In this document: positions 7,471-14,336 of the stretch, one piece after another
Numbering within the stretch: position 1 is the stretch's first letter
Layout of the letters: each line of letters opens with the position of its first letter
Assembly (NCBI GenBank): GCA_947624555.1
Contig: CANQKW010000010.1
Coordinates: 1 to 51,173 of the forward strand
DNA: 51,173 bases
Direction: 5' to 3'
Origin: an uncultured Clostridia bacterium
GTDB taxonomy: Bacteria > Bacillota > Clostridia > Oscillospirales > Ruminococcaceae
Notes under the pieces: model-generated
Seen by the model: the letters and a program-made list of their open reading frames with translations, nothing else
Told to the model about the DNA's origin: nothing
The model's database searches: none
Made by a program: the position numbers and the translations under genes

Positions 7471-7590
7471 CTGATAGATACCCTACCGAATATGACAATT
7501 CCGATTGCTGCGATGAAGATTGCTACAAACGCCCATGGCATCGGGAATAAACACAAACAATAAAACCGAAATGCTCAGGAGGTACTAAAT

Positions 7591-8076
7591 ATGGGAAAAA
7601 ACGGTTATCGCAGAGCAGTTGCTAGCGATGTACTCAGATATATTGCAGCAAAAAGCGAGCTTAAAAATTGGCACGGAAATCGTGAGAGTTTAGAAGAAAA
7701 ACTCTACGAGGATTTGCAAGATGACGACGATATTATTTTCTGTTATGATCTCAACTCTGCTATCCCTGAAGCACTTGACAAGTTAGAGAGCGACGGAAAA
7801 TTTGACGAGAAATACTATATTGAATACGGCACAGGAGCAGGCAATAAATATGTTGAGGGCACGCTTGACGAGGCAAAAGCAGAAGCGGACAAGGGAGCAT
7901 CTTACACGCAATGTTTCTACTGTATAAGAGCTGTAGATGACAACGGGAACCCGGCAGAAATAATATGTATTCGCCTGTGGTGGAGTACAAAATACAATCC
8001 TGATATAGATGATGATGATGACATTATATCCTTTGGAGATTTCGGCTTCTATGGGTCGTGGCAGGACGCAAAATAA
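7591..8076 (+). CDS. Conserved hypothetical acidic protein, 161 residues
   Basis: ATG 7591 follows CAGGAGG. The central block (YYIEYGTGAGNKYVEGTL, then AEADKGASYTQ) is a motif I recognise from mobile-element proteins of unknown function in clostridia. Runs of Asp occur near residues 45-50 and 140-146, and the end reads FGDFGFYGSW. Soluble. Confidence 0.75.
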   Translation: MGKNGYRRAVASDVLRYIAAKSELKNWHGNRESLEEKLYEDLQDDDDIIFCYDLNSAIPEALDKLESDGKFDEKYYIEYGTGAGNKYVEGTLDEAKAEADKGASYTQCFYCIRAVDDNGNPAEIICIRLWWSTKYNPDIDDDDDIISFGDFGFYGSWQDAK

Positions 8077-8134
8077 TTTGAAACAAGGCTTAATAATGCT
8101 GTCCTAACAGCTTTACGGGGAGAAAGGGCAAAAT

Positions 8135-8552
8135 ATGAAATTTATATATGATGACGGCGGACGTGCTGAAGCAGGATTTAAAGGAACGGCAGGTGATTGT
8201 GTATGCAGAGCCATAGCAATTGCTACAGGAAGACCTTACAAAAAAATTTATAATCTTATCAATGAGTATTCAAAACAAGAAAAAATCACACAAAATCAGC
8301 GAAAAAGAAGTAGTGCAAGAACTGGTGTACATAAAAAGACCATAAGAAATATAATGAAAGACTTAGGCTGGACTTGGGTTCCAACAATGAAAATTGGGCA
8401 GGGCTGCACGGTGCATTTGTGTAAAGAAGAATTGCCATCCGGAAGACTTGTGGTAGATGTTTCTAAGCATTGCACAGCAGTTATTGATTGATACCTTTGA
8501 CTGTAGTAGAGATGAGACACGGTGTGTGTATGGATATTTTGTAAAGCCATAA
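8135..8552 (+). pseudogene. Frameshifted phage hypothetical protein (GDCVCRAIAIATG family)
   Basis: The intact frame from ATG 8135 gives 118 residues ending HCTAVID at TGA 8489-8491. It has the conserved GDCVCRAIAIATG near residues 21-33 and WTWVPTMKIGQGCTVHL near 86-103. In the +1 frame the next 20 codons from 8490 read DTFDCSRDETRCVYGYFVKP and then stop at 8550-8552. In relatives, as I recall them, this is exactly how the same protein ends after a short GVI-type linker. A Cys/His pattern hints at a papain-like fold, but this is uncertain. The likeliest event is a small deletion of about 11 bp. A programmed +1 shift at GAT-TGA is the alternative. Confidence 0.7.
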
Positions 8553-8613
8553 ATGAATAGATAGAAAAATTAACTGACCTAGCGGCATTATTACCTATGT
8601 GAGGAGGGTAACA

Positions 8614-8790
8614 ATGAGCTTTAAAGAAGCACTTCTGAAGGCTTTGAAAGATGAGCAAGCGGAATTGGACGCGAAAACACGCCGCTTGTATGAAATCGCT
8701 AATAAGCCTGCTGACAACGTTTTTCAAGCGATTACGAGGGCTGCGGAATTTAATGCGGAATACAAGCGGGTTTTCGAGGATAAATGTTGA
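8614..8790 (+). CDS. 58-residue helical protein
   Basis: ATG 8614 follows GAGGAGGG. Two amphipathic helices rich in Lys, Glu and Ala; no known motif. It is the last gene of the P4 cassette, directly before a strong terminator. Confidence 0.68.
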   Translation: MSFKEALLKALKDEQAELDAKTRRLYEIANKPADNVFQAITRAAEFNAEYKRVFEDKC

Positions 8791-8820
8791 AGCGCCCCGA
8801 ATCGGGGCGCTTTACTTTTT
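8791..8820 (+). terminator. Rho-independent terminator
   Basis: AGCGCCCCGA / TCGGGGCGCT hairpin immediately after the TGA, then TTACTTTTT. Confidence 0.92.
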
Positions 8821-9209
8821 GGGCAACCTTTTATACCTTAGAAGCAAACCCTCCTTAAAATGCAAATTTTAGCGTTTGGTAACGTTGACGTTGCGCTCCG
8901 TAAGCAACTCCAATCCCAGACATAAACCGGCAGTACCCGAAGTGGGAACAACAGCAGCATCTGCGACAATCTCCTCGGCATATCACCACACAATGTCCGA
9001 ATGTTACAGCTAGAAATATCAACCACCTAGCCGGCACAGGTAGCAGTTCCAACAGCCGCAGCTTCTGAAAAGAGTATCGGCACGGTGACAGGGCTAACAG
9101 CAGAAACGTTAGAGTTCCACACGCTCGAACGCTTCCTACCCATTCGCAGGGCACTAATAAACGAAAACCGAAAAAATTAAAAAAATTTTTAAAAAATTTC
9201 GAAAACCCC
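8821..9209. other. 389 bp without a convincing gene
   Basis: Neither strand has a frame with a credible start and ribosome site: the longest minus-strand frame here (8855-9259) runs over promoter P5 and has no start site of quality. The last 40 bases are the A/T tract of P5. The base composition is like that of coding DNA, so this may be the remains of a gene. Confidence 0.5.
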
Positions 9210-9238
9210 TTGACATTTTCCGATTGGTATGTTAGAGT
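9210..9238 (+). promoter_or_regulatory. Element promoter P5 (TTGACA-N17-TAGAGT, extended -10)
   Basis: TTGACA 9210-9215, TAGAGT 9233-9238, TG at 9230-9231. A 41 bp segment (9202-9242) is identical to 277-317 of P1. It heads the long gene run from 9294 onward, for which no later element-type promoter was seen. Confidence 0.87.
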
Positions 9239-9285
9239 ATAGATAACGAAACAAAACAAGCCATACGGCTATAAGGAAGGACGGT

Positions 9286-9297
9286 ATGACGATATGA
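9286..9297 (+). other. Three-codon upstream mini-ORF overlapping the next start
   Basis: ATG-ACG-ATA-TGA is placed seven bases after AAGGAAGGA, the only good ribosome site here, and its TGA overlaps ATG 9294. Ribosomes would start at 9286 and re-initiate at 9294. Confidence 0.45.
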
Positions 9298-9644
9298 TTA
9301 GATACGAAGATCAGTGCGTTGGATGCCCGCATGGGATGGGGTGCTTGGGTGCAGGTTGCCCTAATAGGAATGTTCCTGTTGCTTGCTGTGACAGATGCGA
9401 AAGTGATGACGAAGTGTTTTTCTTGCTTGAAGATGAATGCCTTTGCGAGGATTGCTATGTTAAGGCATTGCTCGCATCTGCTAAAATGAAAACCAACGCG
9501 AAATGCGATTGTTGCGAGAAAGACTCGGAAACCTTGTATGAACTGGATGGGGAATGGTTCTGCCGCGAATGTTTTACAGAGGTTGCCATAGATGCTGCTG
9601 ACAGCATAACTTCTGAAAGCATTGTTATGCACGCTTGCTGGTGA
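9294..9644 (+). CDS. Cysteine-rich probable zinc protein, 116 residues
   Basis: About fifteen cysteines in repeated C-x2-C style pairs (CVGCPHGMGCLGAGCPNR, CCDRC, CLCEDC, CDCC, WFCREC) with acidic linkers. The N-terminal block MIRYEDQCVGCP is one I associate with a small metal-binding family of clostridial elements. The ribosome site AAGGAAGGA is 14 bases from this ATG, so the start probably works by coupling to the mini-ORF at 9286. First gene under P5. Function unknown. Confidence 0.75.
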   Translation: MIRYEDQCVGCPHGMGCLGAGCPNRNVPVACCDRCESDDEVFFLLEDECLCEDCYVKALLASAKMKTNAKCDCCEKDSETLYELDGEWFCRECFTEVAIDAADSITSESIVMHACW

Positions 9645-9696
9645 AATAAGGCGGTACCGAGGAGGTAGAAAAGAATAATCTACTGCATATGTTGAA

Positions 9697-9855
9697 GACG
9701 CACTGGAGTGGACACCGAAAACAACGCGGTTTATCTCTTGAGCGAGCTTATGAAATCGGCAGCGGCGGTCGGTAACGCTCCTTGACAAGAATGGTGTTAC
9801 GATCGTAAGGGTGCTTACAAGCAAAATTGAGGTTTTTGGAGGGGACGAGCGATAA
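9697..9855 (+). pseudogene. Small open frame without a proper start (possible decayed gene)
   Basis: The frame is protein-like: from GTG 9709 it reads VDTENNAVYLLSELMKSAAA, then a segment ending RVLTSKIEVFGGDER. Upstream in the same frame is AGGAGG (9661-9666), then ATA at 9676 where a start would be expected, then a TGA at 9694. A GTG start at 9709 lacks a ribosome site. The likeliest reading is a small gene damaged at its 5' end; translation from 9709 giving 48 residues cannot be excluded. The stop overlaps the next start (ATAAG). Confidence 0.5.
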
Positions 9856-10199
9856 GTTACAAGGAAATTTTAGAAACAGCAAAACCAATTGCGCTTAACG
9901 CAGATGAGTATTGCGAGGTTTTAGCTGGCACAAAAGCAGAATTGTGGCGAAGAATAAAGTCAAATCCCCAAATCACAGTTAAGCAGAGAATCACAGAGAT
10001 ACATAGGTCGTATCAGGTTGACGATATTCTCTGTGCACAAGAACCGAAAGCACACGCGAAGATTTTTTTGCGGGTGACAGACGTGAGGATTGAAAGGCTT
10101 CAGCGAGTATCAATACCCGATGAGGAAAGAGAGAACTATCCTTGGACTGAATTGTGGTTTTATATGATTAAGTTTGAGCGTATGGAAGACGCGGACTAA
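9852..10199 (+). CDS. Short ASCH/PUA-like protein starting at ATA
   Basis: In frame upstream there is a TGA at 9828 and no ATG, GTG or TTG until 9942. GGAGGGGA stands seven bases before ATA 9852, which also overlaps the preceding stop, so ATA is the natural start position (either a non-canonical start or a mutated ATG). The C-terminal half (KIFLRVTDVRIERLQ, then WTELWFYMIKFER) matches the strand pattern of ASCH-domain phage proteins, which contain LRVTDVRVERLQ. The middle third usual in that family is missing, so this is a shortened, perhaps inactive, version. ASCH domains are thought to bind RNA. Confidence 0.6.
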   Translation: MSYKEILETAKPIALNADEYCEVLAGTKAELWRRIKSNPQITVKQRITEIHRSYQVDDILCAQEPKAHAKIFLRVTDVRIERLQRVSIPDEERENYPWTELWFYMIKFERMEDAD

Positions 10200-10248
10200 T
10201 TGGCAGATTACCACATTTCCGCATAATTTAATGATTTTAGGAGGAAAT

Positions 10249-10884
10249 ATGACAGAATACACAAAAATTCCAACGATTTTCAAACGCGATACCACTGGCA
10301 GCAAAAAGCTGATAGAGGGTGCGTTTTGCGACGAAACGACCGAGTTTTTGAAAGACAATGTTTGGGTATGCACCGAAAAAATTGACGGCACAAACATAGG
10401 TATTGTCTGGGACGGTCACAAGGTATCATATCAAGGCAGAACTGAACGTGCACAATTGCCCACACATCTCACGGCAAAACTTATAGAGATGTTCGGTGGG
10501 AATGACGCTGAAGAACTGTTTGAGCAAAAGTTTGGCGATATGCCTGTTATTTTGTTCGGCGAGGGTTACGGCGCAAAAATCCAAAGCGGTGAAAAATACC
10601 GTGATGATGTTTCGTTCATACTGTTTGACGTTTATCTTCCCTATAAGCATTTGTGGTTAAAGCGCGATGCTGTTGAAGACATTGCAACAGCATTCGGCGT
10701 TGACGTTGTTCCTATTATCATTGAGGGTACATTGAACGAAGCGGTTGCCTACGTTAAGAGTAAGCCTAAGTCAACCATAGGTTCTGCTGATATGGAGGGT
10801 TTGGTTTGCAAGCCTAAGCAGGAATTGCTTGATCGGCAAGGACATCGTATAATCGTTAAGGTCAAGGCGTGTGATTTTAAATGA
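10249..10884 (+). CDS. RNA ligase of the Rnl2/DRB0094-like nucleotidyltransferase family
   Basis: 211 residues; ATG 10249 follows TAGGAGG. All nucleotidyltransferase motifs are visible: KIDG with the catalytic lysine at 44 (motif I), RTER at 64-67, FGEGYG at about 103-108 (motif III), EGLVCKP at 183-189 (motif IV) and VKVK at 203-206 (motif V). It should seal RNA nicks with ATP through a lysyl-AMP intermediate. Phages use such enzymes to repair tRNAs cut by host anticodon nucleases; that role here is inference. It lacks an extra C-terminal domain, so it is a minimal ligase. Confidence 0.87.
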   Translation: MTEYTKIPTIFKRDTTGSKKLIEGAFCDETTEFLKDNVWVCTEKIDGTNIGIVWDGHKVSYQGRTERAQLPTHLTAKLIEMFGGNDAEELFEQKFGDMPVILFGEGYGAKIQSGEKYRDDVSFILFDVYLPYKHLWLKRDAVEDIATAFGVDVVPIIIEGTLNEAVAYVKSKPKSTIGSADMEGLVCKPKQELLDRQGHRIIVKVKACDFK

Positions 10885-10909
10885 GTAGAAGATTGAAAGG
10901 AAAACAAAA

Positions 10910-11569
10910 ATGAGTCATTTTACTGTTGCGGTATTCTTGGACGGAAGAATTACGCTGGAACAAGCCCTTGCTCCGTATGACGAGACTTTGAAAGTCCCGC
11001 ATTACATTACACGAGAGGAAATCATTTCCAATGCAAGAGCCGAGATTGAGGATTACAAAAACACCAGATACCGCGAGTTCTTGAAAAACAAAAGCGAATA
11101 TATCAAGGAGCATAATGACAATCCGATGCATATCAATTATCTGGAAAACGAGTTTCCGAAAATGCTGCTATGGTCTGATGACGAGCTGTATAAGTACGGA
11201 CTCGAAAATTTAAGCCCGCCCAAAGAAAACATAAAGGACGATGGCTCGGTTTTTGATGATTACAACCCTAATGCCAAGTGGGATTGGTATAGCGTCGGTG
11301 GGAGATGGGACGGCGAATTGATTACGGCAGACGGTCAATGCAACAGAGCGCGTGTCAAAGATGTTTTGTTTTCCGAAATGTCTGATTTTTCTACCTACGC
11401 GGTGATAACTCCAGACGGCGAATGGCATTCATCGGGAACGGTAGGGTGGTTCGGCGTGAGTTCCGAGTCGGAAGATGAATACGACAAATGGGAGCGGGAA
11501 TATAAGCAGAGATTTATCGACCCCGCAAAACCCGACTGGGAAATCGTTATCGTAGATTGTCACATTTAA
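10910..11569 (+). CDS. Conserved phage hypothetical protein (MSHFTVAV family)
   Basis: 219 residues behind GAAAGGA. The N-terminus MSHFTVAVFLDGRITLEQAL and the block NAKWDWYSVGGRWDGEL are hallmarks of a widespread phage family of unknown function. The middle is helical and acidic. It follows the RNA ligase by 25 bp and is probably co-transcribed with it. Confidence 0.82.
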   Translation: MSHFTVAVFLDGRITLEQALAPYDETLKVPHYITREEIISNARAEIEDYKNTRYREFLKNKSEYIKEHNDNPMHINYLENEFPKMLLWSDDELYKYGLENLSPPKENIKDDGSVFDDYNPNAKWDWYSVGGRWDGELITADGQCNRARVKDVLFSEMSDFSTYAVITPDGEWHSSGTVGWFGVSSESEDEYDKWEREYKQRFIDPAKPDWEIVIVDCHI

Positions 11570-11587
11570 TGCAGGAGGAAGGTAAAA

Positions 11588-12106
11588 ATGCGTGATTTGC
11601 TTTGGAAGGCGAAAGCTACAAATAGAACAGAAGACGGAGTGTATGTAAGCCATTATAAGAATGGCGACTGGGTATTTGGCTTGGTATCTGACATTGATAC
11701 AAAGTATGGAATTGTCAAAATGACAGATATATTCGGCGTTCACAACATAGAGGTTGACCCCGAAACAGTTGGGCAATTTACAGGGCTCTATGATAGCACA
11801 AAGTGGGAGGAACTCACCAAATCCGAACAACAGGATTGGCTTAAATGCCACGCTAAGGAAGACTGGAAAGGTAAACCTATTTTCGAGGGGGATATTGTTC
11901 GGGGAGTAGCTTATGGAAGCGAGTGGAGAGGTGTGATTATTTGGATTGAAAAAATAGCCTCGTTTGGCTTATGGCACGGACACGATATTGCGTGGGAAAA
12001 TTGCAGTATCTTGAAAAGAGCAACAAAGGGAATGCATGACGAATTTGCTGCAAAAGTAATCGGCAATATCCATGATAATCCCGAACTGCTGGAGGAAACG
12101 AAATGA
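11588..12106 (+). CDS. YopX-like protein A
   Basis: 172 residues; ATG 11588 follows CAGGAGGAAGG. YopX-family signatures are the segment DPETVGQFTGLYD (about 57-69), the beta-barrel core IFEGDIVRG and the C-terminal VIGNIHDNPELL. YopX proteins are small phage proteins with an SH3-like barrel and unknown role. The stop overlaps the next start (ATGA at 12103). A second copy is at 18149. Confidence 0.87.
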   Translation: MRDLLWKAKATNRTEDGVYVSHYKNGDWVFGLVSDIDTKYGIVKMTDIFGVHNIEVDPETVGQFTGLYDSTKWEELTKSEQQDWLKCHAKEDWKGKPIFEGDIVRGVAYGSEWRGVIIWIEKIASFGLWHGHDIAWENCSILKRATKGMHDEFAAKVIGNIHDNPELLEETK

Positions 12107-12174
12107 GAGTTTTATCCCTTTTTGACGGGATAGCCTGCGGGCGCGTGGCGTTGGAACGCGCGGGTGGTCGGTAG
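12103..12174 (+). pseudogene. N-terminal remnant of a cytosine-5 DNA methyltransferase
   Basis: ATG 12103, behind GGAGGAAACGAA, begins MRVLSLFDGIACGRVALERAG. This is the start of a C5 methyltransferase, with the SAM-binding FDGIACG of motif I. After GGR the frame hits TAG (12172-12174). The sequence beyond (another frame reads WSVGYDQITLEEL then stop) does not continue the methyltransferase, and no PCQ or ENV motif is found nearby, so the catalytic part has been deleted. Confidence 0.78.
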
Positions 12175-12224
12175 GGTATGACCAAATAACACTAGAAGAA
12201 TTGTAAGAACAGGAGAGGTGAAAA

Positions 12225-12677
12225 ATGAAAGCGTGGCGTGTTGAAGATAAGTATGGCGATGAATACAAGGTAGCAATAGTTTTCGCGGAGACACGCGGAA
12301 GAGCAAAGTCAAGCGCCTTGTATTGTAGCGAAACATTTGTATATAGCGAGTATATTGACTTAATTGCTACAAGGTGTCCGCAGATGGACAAGTATTATAC
12401 AGAGGGCAAATACGAGATGGATTGGGAAAACCCAAACGACAGGCTAGCTATGGTTCGGGATTTGGGGTTCCGCAAGAGAATACTGCAGCAAAGGCGAGGA
12501 GGAATGAGAGGTGGATATCGTCAAACCGACTATCGGAAAGAATGCAAGAAGTGCGGCTTCGAGTTCCTCGCTCCCGCCGTTCGGACAGGGACAGGAAAGA
12601 CATTCTTGTGGGTAGACCACGTGAATTACTGCCCTCGATGTGGGGCAAATATCAAAAAACTATGGGAGGAAATGTGA
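12225..12677 (+). CDS. Chimeric hypothetical protein produced by a frame change
   Basis: ATG 12225 follows AGGAGAGG. Residues 1-83 (MKAWRVEDKYGDEY, FAETRGRAKSSAL, MDWENPNDRLAMVRDLGF) belong to a recognised but uncharacterised phage family whose members end in a short Cys-rich tail. At about 12455-12475 the frame is lost: the +1 frame carries the expected tail (SAREYCSKGEEE) ending at TGA 12505-12507. The original frame instead runs into the next gene, a zinc-ribbon protein starting at ATG 12504. The result is a 150-residue read-through fusion of two genes. Confidence 0.6.
   Translation: MKAWRVEDKYGDEYKVAIVFAETRGRAKSSALYCSETFVYSEYIDLIATRCPQMDKYYTEGKYEMDWENPNDRLAMVRDLGFRKRILQQRRGGMRGGYRQTDYRKECKKCGFEFLAPAVRTGTGKTFLWVDHVNYCPRCGANIKKLWEEM
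12504..12677 (+). CDS. 57-residue zinc-ribbon protein (C-terminal part of the fusion)
   Basis: ATG 12504 overlaps the TGA of the +1-frame tail of the preceding gene and stands right after GAGGAGGA, so it was probably an independent, coupled gene. It contains CKKC near residues 15-18 and CPRC near 44-47 around a GTGKTF segment that is not a Walker A motif in context. In the present sequence it is in frame with the 12225 gene and may be made both fused and alone. Confidence 0.55.
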   Translation: MRGGYRQTDYRKECKKCGFEFLAPAVRTGTGKTFLWVDHVNYCPRCGANIKKLWEEM

Positions 12678-12851
12678 ATGGCTGGCATAGAATTAAAGCC
12701 TTGCCCGTTTTGCGGGAGTATAAACCTAGAACTAACATCTACATCTAATGGCTGTAAGGTAATCCATTGCGCGGATTGTGGAGCCACAATGATTGGCGCT
12801 TATATGGAGCGGGCAGTCAAGAAGTGGAACAGGAGGGTGTACGATGACTAA
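12678..12851 (+). CDS. Lar-like restriction alleviation / zinc protein
   Basis: 57 residues; ATG 12678 two bases after the previous stop. The pattern LKPCPFCGS, then IHCADCGA, then AVKKWNRRV is that of the Lar family of short zinc proteins. Lar of the Rac prophage modifies the action of type I restriction-modification. Whether this copy protects DNA is inference. It overlaps the next gene by 8 bp. Confidence 0.8.
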   Translation: MAGIELKPCPFCGSINLELTSTSNGCKVIHCADCGATMIGAYMERAVKKWNRRVYDD

Positions 12852-13143
12852 CTTTGATCGGATCAAAAAGAAACTTAAGAGAGCAGTCATATTAAACGTA
12901 CTCGAAACCATTGATACAGAATTCGAACAGATGGATGTCTGGGACTTGGTGAACGCACTTGCAGAATCTTATAAAAATGGCTGTTATGTTGGCTGCCCTC
13001 TTTGTGAAGAATACTGTAAAGGATATTCTGTGTCTTGCGACAAACGATGGCGGTTTTGGTTATTGCTTGAGGACACAGCAAAAAATAGAAAGGATGAACT
13101 TGTTGACATATTAGTTAATAAGCTTATGGAAAAGTTGGATTGA
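12844..13143 (+). CDS. Hypothetical Cys-containing protein, 99 residues (MTNF family copy A)
   Basis: ATG 12844 follows AGGAGGG inside the Lar gene. MTNFDRIKKKLK is followed by a short cysteine cluster (CYVGCPLCEEYCKGYSVSC, about 47-65). The gene at 13200 starts the same way (MTNFEKIKANIK) and has a similar cluster, so the two are tandem paralogues. Cys spacing suggests one metal site. Function unknown. Confidence 0.72.
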   Translation: MTNFDRIKKKLKRAVILNVLETIDTEFEQMDVWDLVNALAESYKNGCYVGCPLCEEYCKGYSVSCDKRWRFWLLLEDTAKNRKDELVDILVNKLMEKLD

Positions 13144-13199
13144 TCGCAGCGATAATCAAATCGGCAGAGGAATCAATAGCTATAAGGGGAGGCGGTAAA

Positions 13200-13442
13200 A
13201 TGACAAACTTTGAAAAAATCAAGGCGAATATCAAGAAAACGTTTGGAATGACAACGGTTGACTTTGCGGTTAATCAGAGTTTTGAACTTGAATGCCGTTA
13301 TTGCGTACTTTGTAGCAAATGCAAATACACCAACAAGAGCGAAGAAGGGCTGGACTTCCCGGAAAAGGTCCTTAGACTTTGTGGCTGCGGACGTACTCTC
13401 TTGGATTGGCTCGAAAGCGAGGTCGCCGAAGACGAAAGCTGA
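13200..13442 (+). CDS. Hypothetical Cys-containing protein, 80 residues (MTNF family copy B)
   Basis: ATG 13200 behind GGGGAGGCGG. Shorter paralogue of the gene at 12844, with CRYCVLCSKC near 33-42 and CGCG near 62-65. The last part LLDWLESEVAEDES is a helix typical of these proteins. Confidence 0.72.
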   Translation: MTNFEKIKANIKKTFGMTTVDFAVNQSFELECRYCVLCSKCKYTNKSEEGLDFPEKVLRLCGCGRTLLDWLESEVAEDES

Positions 13443-13452
13443 CGACATAATA

Positions 13453-13656
13453 ATGATGCTCTGTGTATACTGCCTCTACAGCAAGGATATTAAAAAGGCG
13501 CATTACAGAATTCCACACCTTGAGGTTGATGATACATACGACTTGAATAAGTATTGCGTTAGGAAGTCGGCACCCCTTGTCGAGCCTAAGTGCTTTTCGC
13601 TTGCTGAAATCAACACAATAATGCGCCTGCGAGAAGATGAAAGTGAGGGCAAATAA
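13453..13656 (+). CDS. Hypothetical 67-residue protein
   Basis: ATG 13453, 10 bp after the previous stop, with no strong ribosome site, so translation is probably coupled. Begins [20 protein letters not shown], which includes a C-x2-C. The stop TAA overlaps the next ATG (TAATG), tying it to the sigma-like gene downstream. Family unknown. Confidence 0.6.
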   Translation: MMLCVYCLYSKDIKKAHYRIPHLEVDDTYDLNKYCVRKSAPLVEPKCFSLAEINTIMRLREDESEGK

Positions 13657-14336
13657 TGGATTACAGGACTTGTTTTAAAGAGGGGCTTCCGTACCCGTAC
13701 AATATTGCAGATATGCTTTTGAGTGAGATGCGGGAACAGATGCCTGATCTTGAAGAAATTGAACTTTCGGCAAGCGGCGTTATGAAAATGATGAATGAAC
13801 GCTTGTCCGTGAGGGAGAGGGAAGTAATCGAGCTGAGGTGGAGAGATGGCAAGACTTGCGATGATTGCGGCAAAGTTTTTTCGGTTACACGGGAGCGAAT
13901 ACGGCAAATCGAGGCTAAGGCGTTGAAAAAACTTTCCTTTTATGCTCGGAAACTGGAGTACAGTTCTGTCCCGTATGCTACATACAACAACCTTAAAATG
14001 CGTTATAACCTTTTGAAACAGCAAAAAGAACAGGCTGAAAGACGGCTTGACATACTGCTCGGAATTATTGGTAATGACAACACGCCTACTGAAGAAGATG
14101 AGCTGCCGCTTACGATTGAAAGCATGGATTTGTCTGTTCGGGCTTATAACTGCTTAAAACGGGCTGGCATTAAAACCTTGGATGATTTGCTTGAGATAGA
14201 CACTTTCGATGGTTTTCTTAATATTAGGAATTTGGGAAGAAAATCGACAGATGAAATCGTAAATAAAATCCATTCGTATGGACTGCTAATGAAGTGGGAA
14301 AGCGAGGAAATCAAAGATGAAGAAAACGAAAATTGA
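13656..14336 (+). CDS. Sigma-70 region 4 / RNA polymerase alpha-CTD fusion protein
   Basis: 226 residues. Residues about 46-95 are a sigma region 4 ([30 protein letters not shown]), the helix-turn-helix that reads the -35 box. Residues 110-135 form a helical linker. Residues about 150-212 are an alpha C-terminal domain: [14 protein letters not shown] and [13 protein letters not shown] keep the Arg, Asn, Lys and Gly-x-Lys-Ser positions that contact the UP element minor groove in E. coli alpha. There is no sigma region 2, so it cannot melt DNA alone and probably acts with host polymerase. Start overlaps the previous stop; the end overlaps the next gene by 20 bp. It may act on P1-P5, by inference. 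Confidence 0.88.
   Translation: MDYRTCFKEGLPYPYNIADMLLSEMREQMPDLEEIELSASGVMKMMNERLSVREREVIELRWRDGKTCDDCGKVFSVTRERIRQIEAKALKKLSFYARKLEYSSVPYATYNNLKMRYNLLKQQKEQAERRLDILLGIIGNDNTPTEEDELPLTIESMDLSVRAYNCLKRAGIKTLDDLLEIDTFDGFLNIRNLGRKSTDEIVNKIHSYGLLMKWESEEIKDEENEN

Noticed and set aside
7461-7550. Protein-like frame ending CCDEDCYKRPWHRE
   Set aside because: No start codon in the frame after the stop at 7458-7460; perhaps another decayed fragment, but not enough to call a gene.
8855-9259. Minus-strand frame in the 8.8-9.3 kb gap
   Set aside because: Runs through P5 and its A/T tract; no start signals; low coding likelihood.
12504-12677. GTGKTF in the zinc-ribbon protein read as a Walker A
   Set aside because: Lacks the upstream strand and GxxxxGK context, and the protein is only 57 residues with zinc knuckles.
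13140-13199. Longer N-terminus for the 13200 gene from TTG 13140
   Set aside because: GGGGAGGCGG is placed for ATG 13200, and the paralogue at 12844 begins with the same MTNF.
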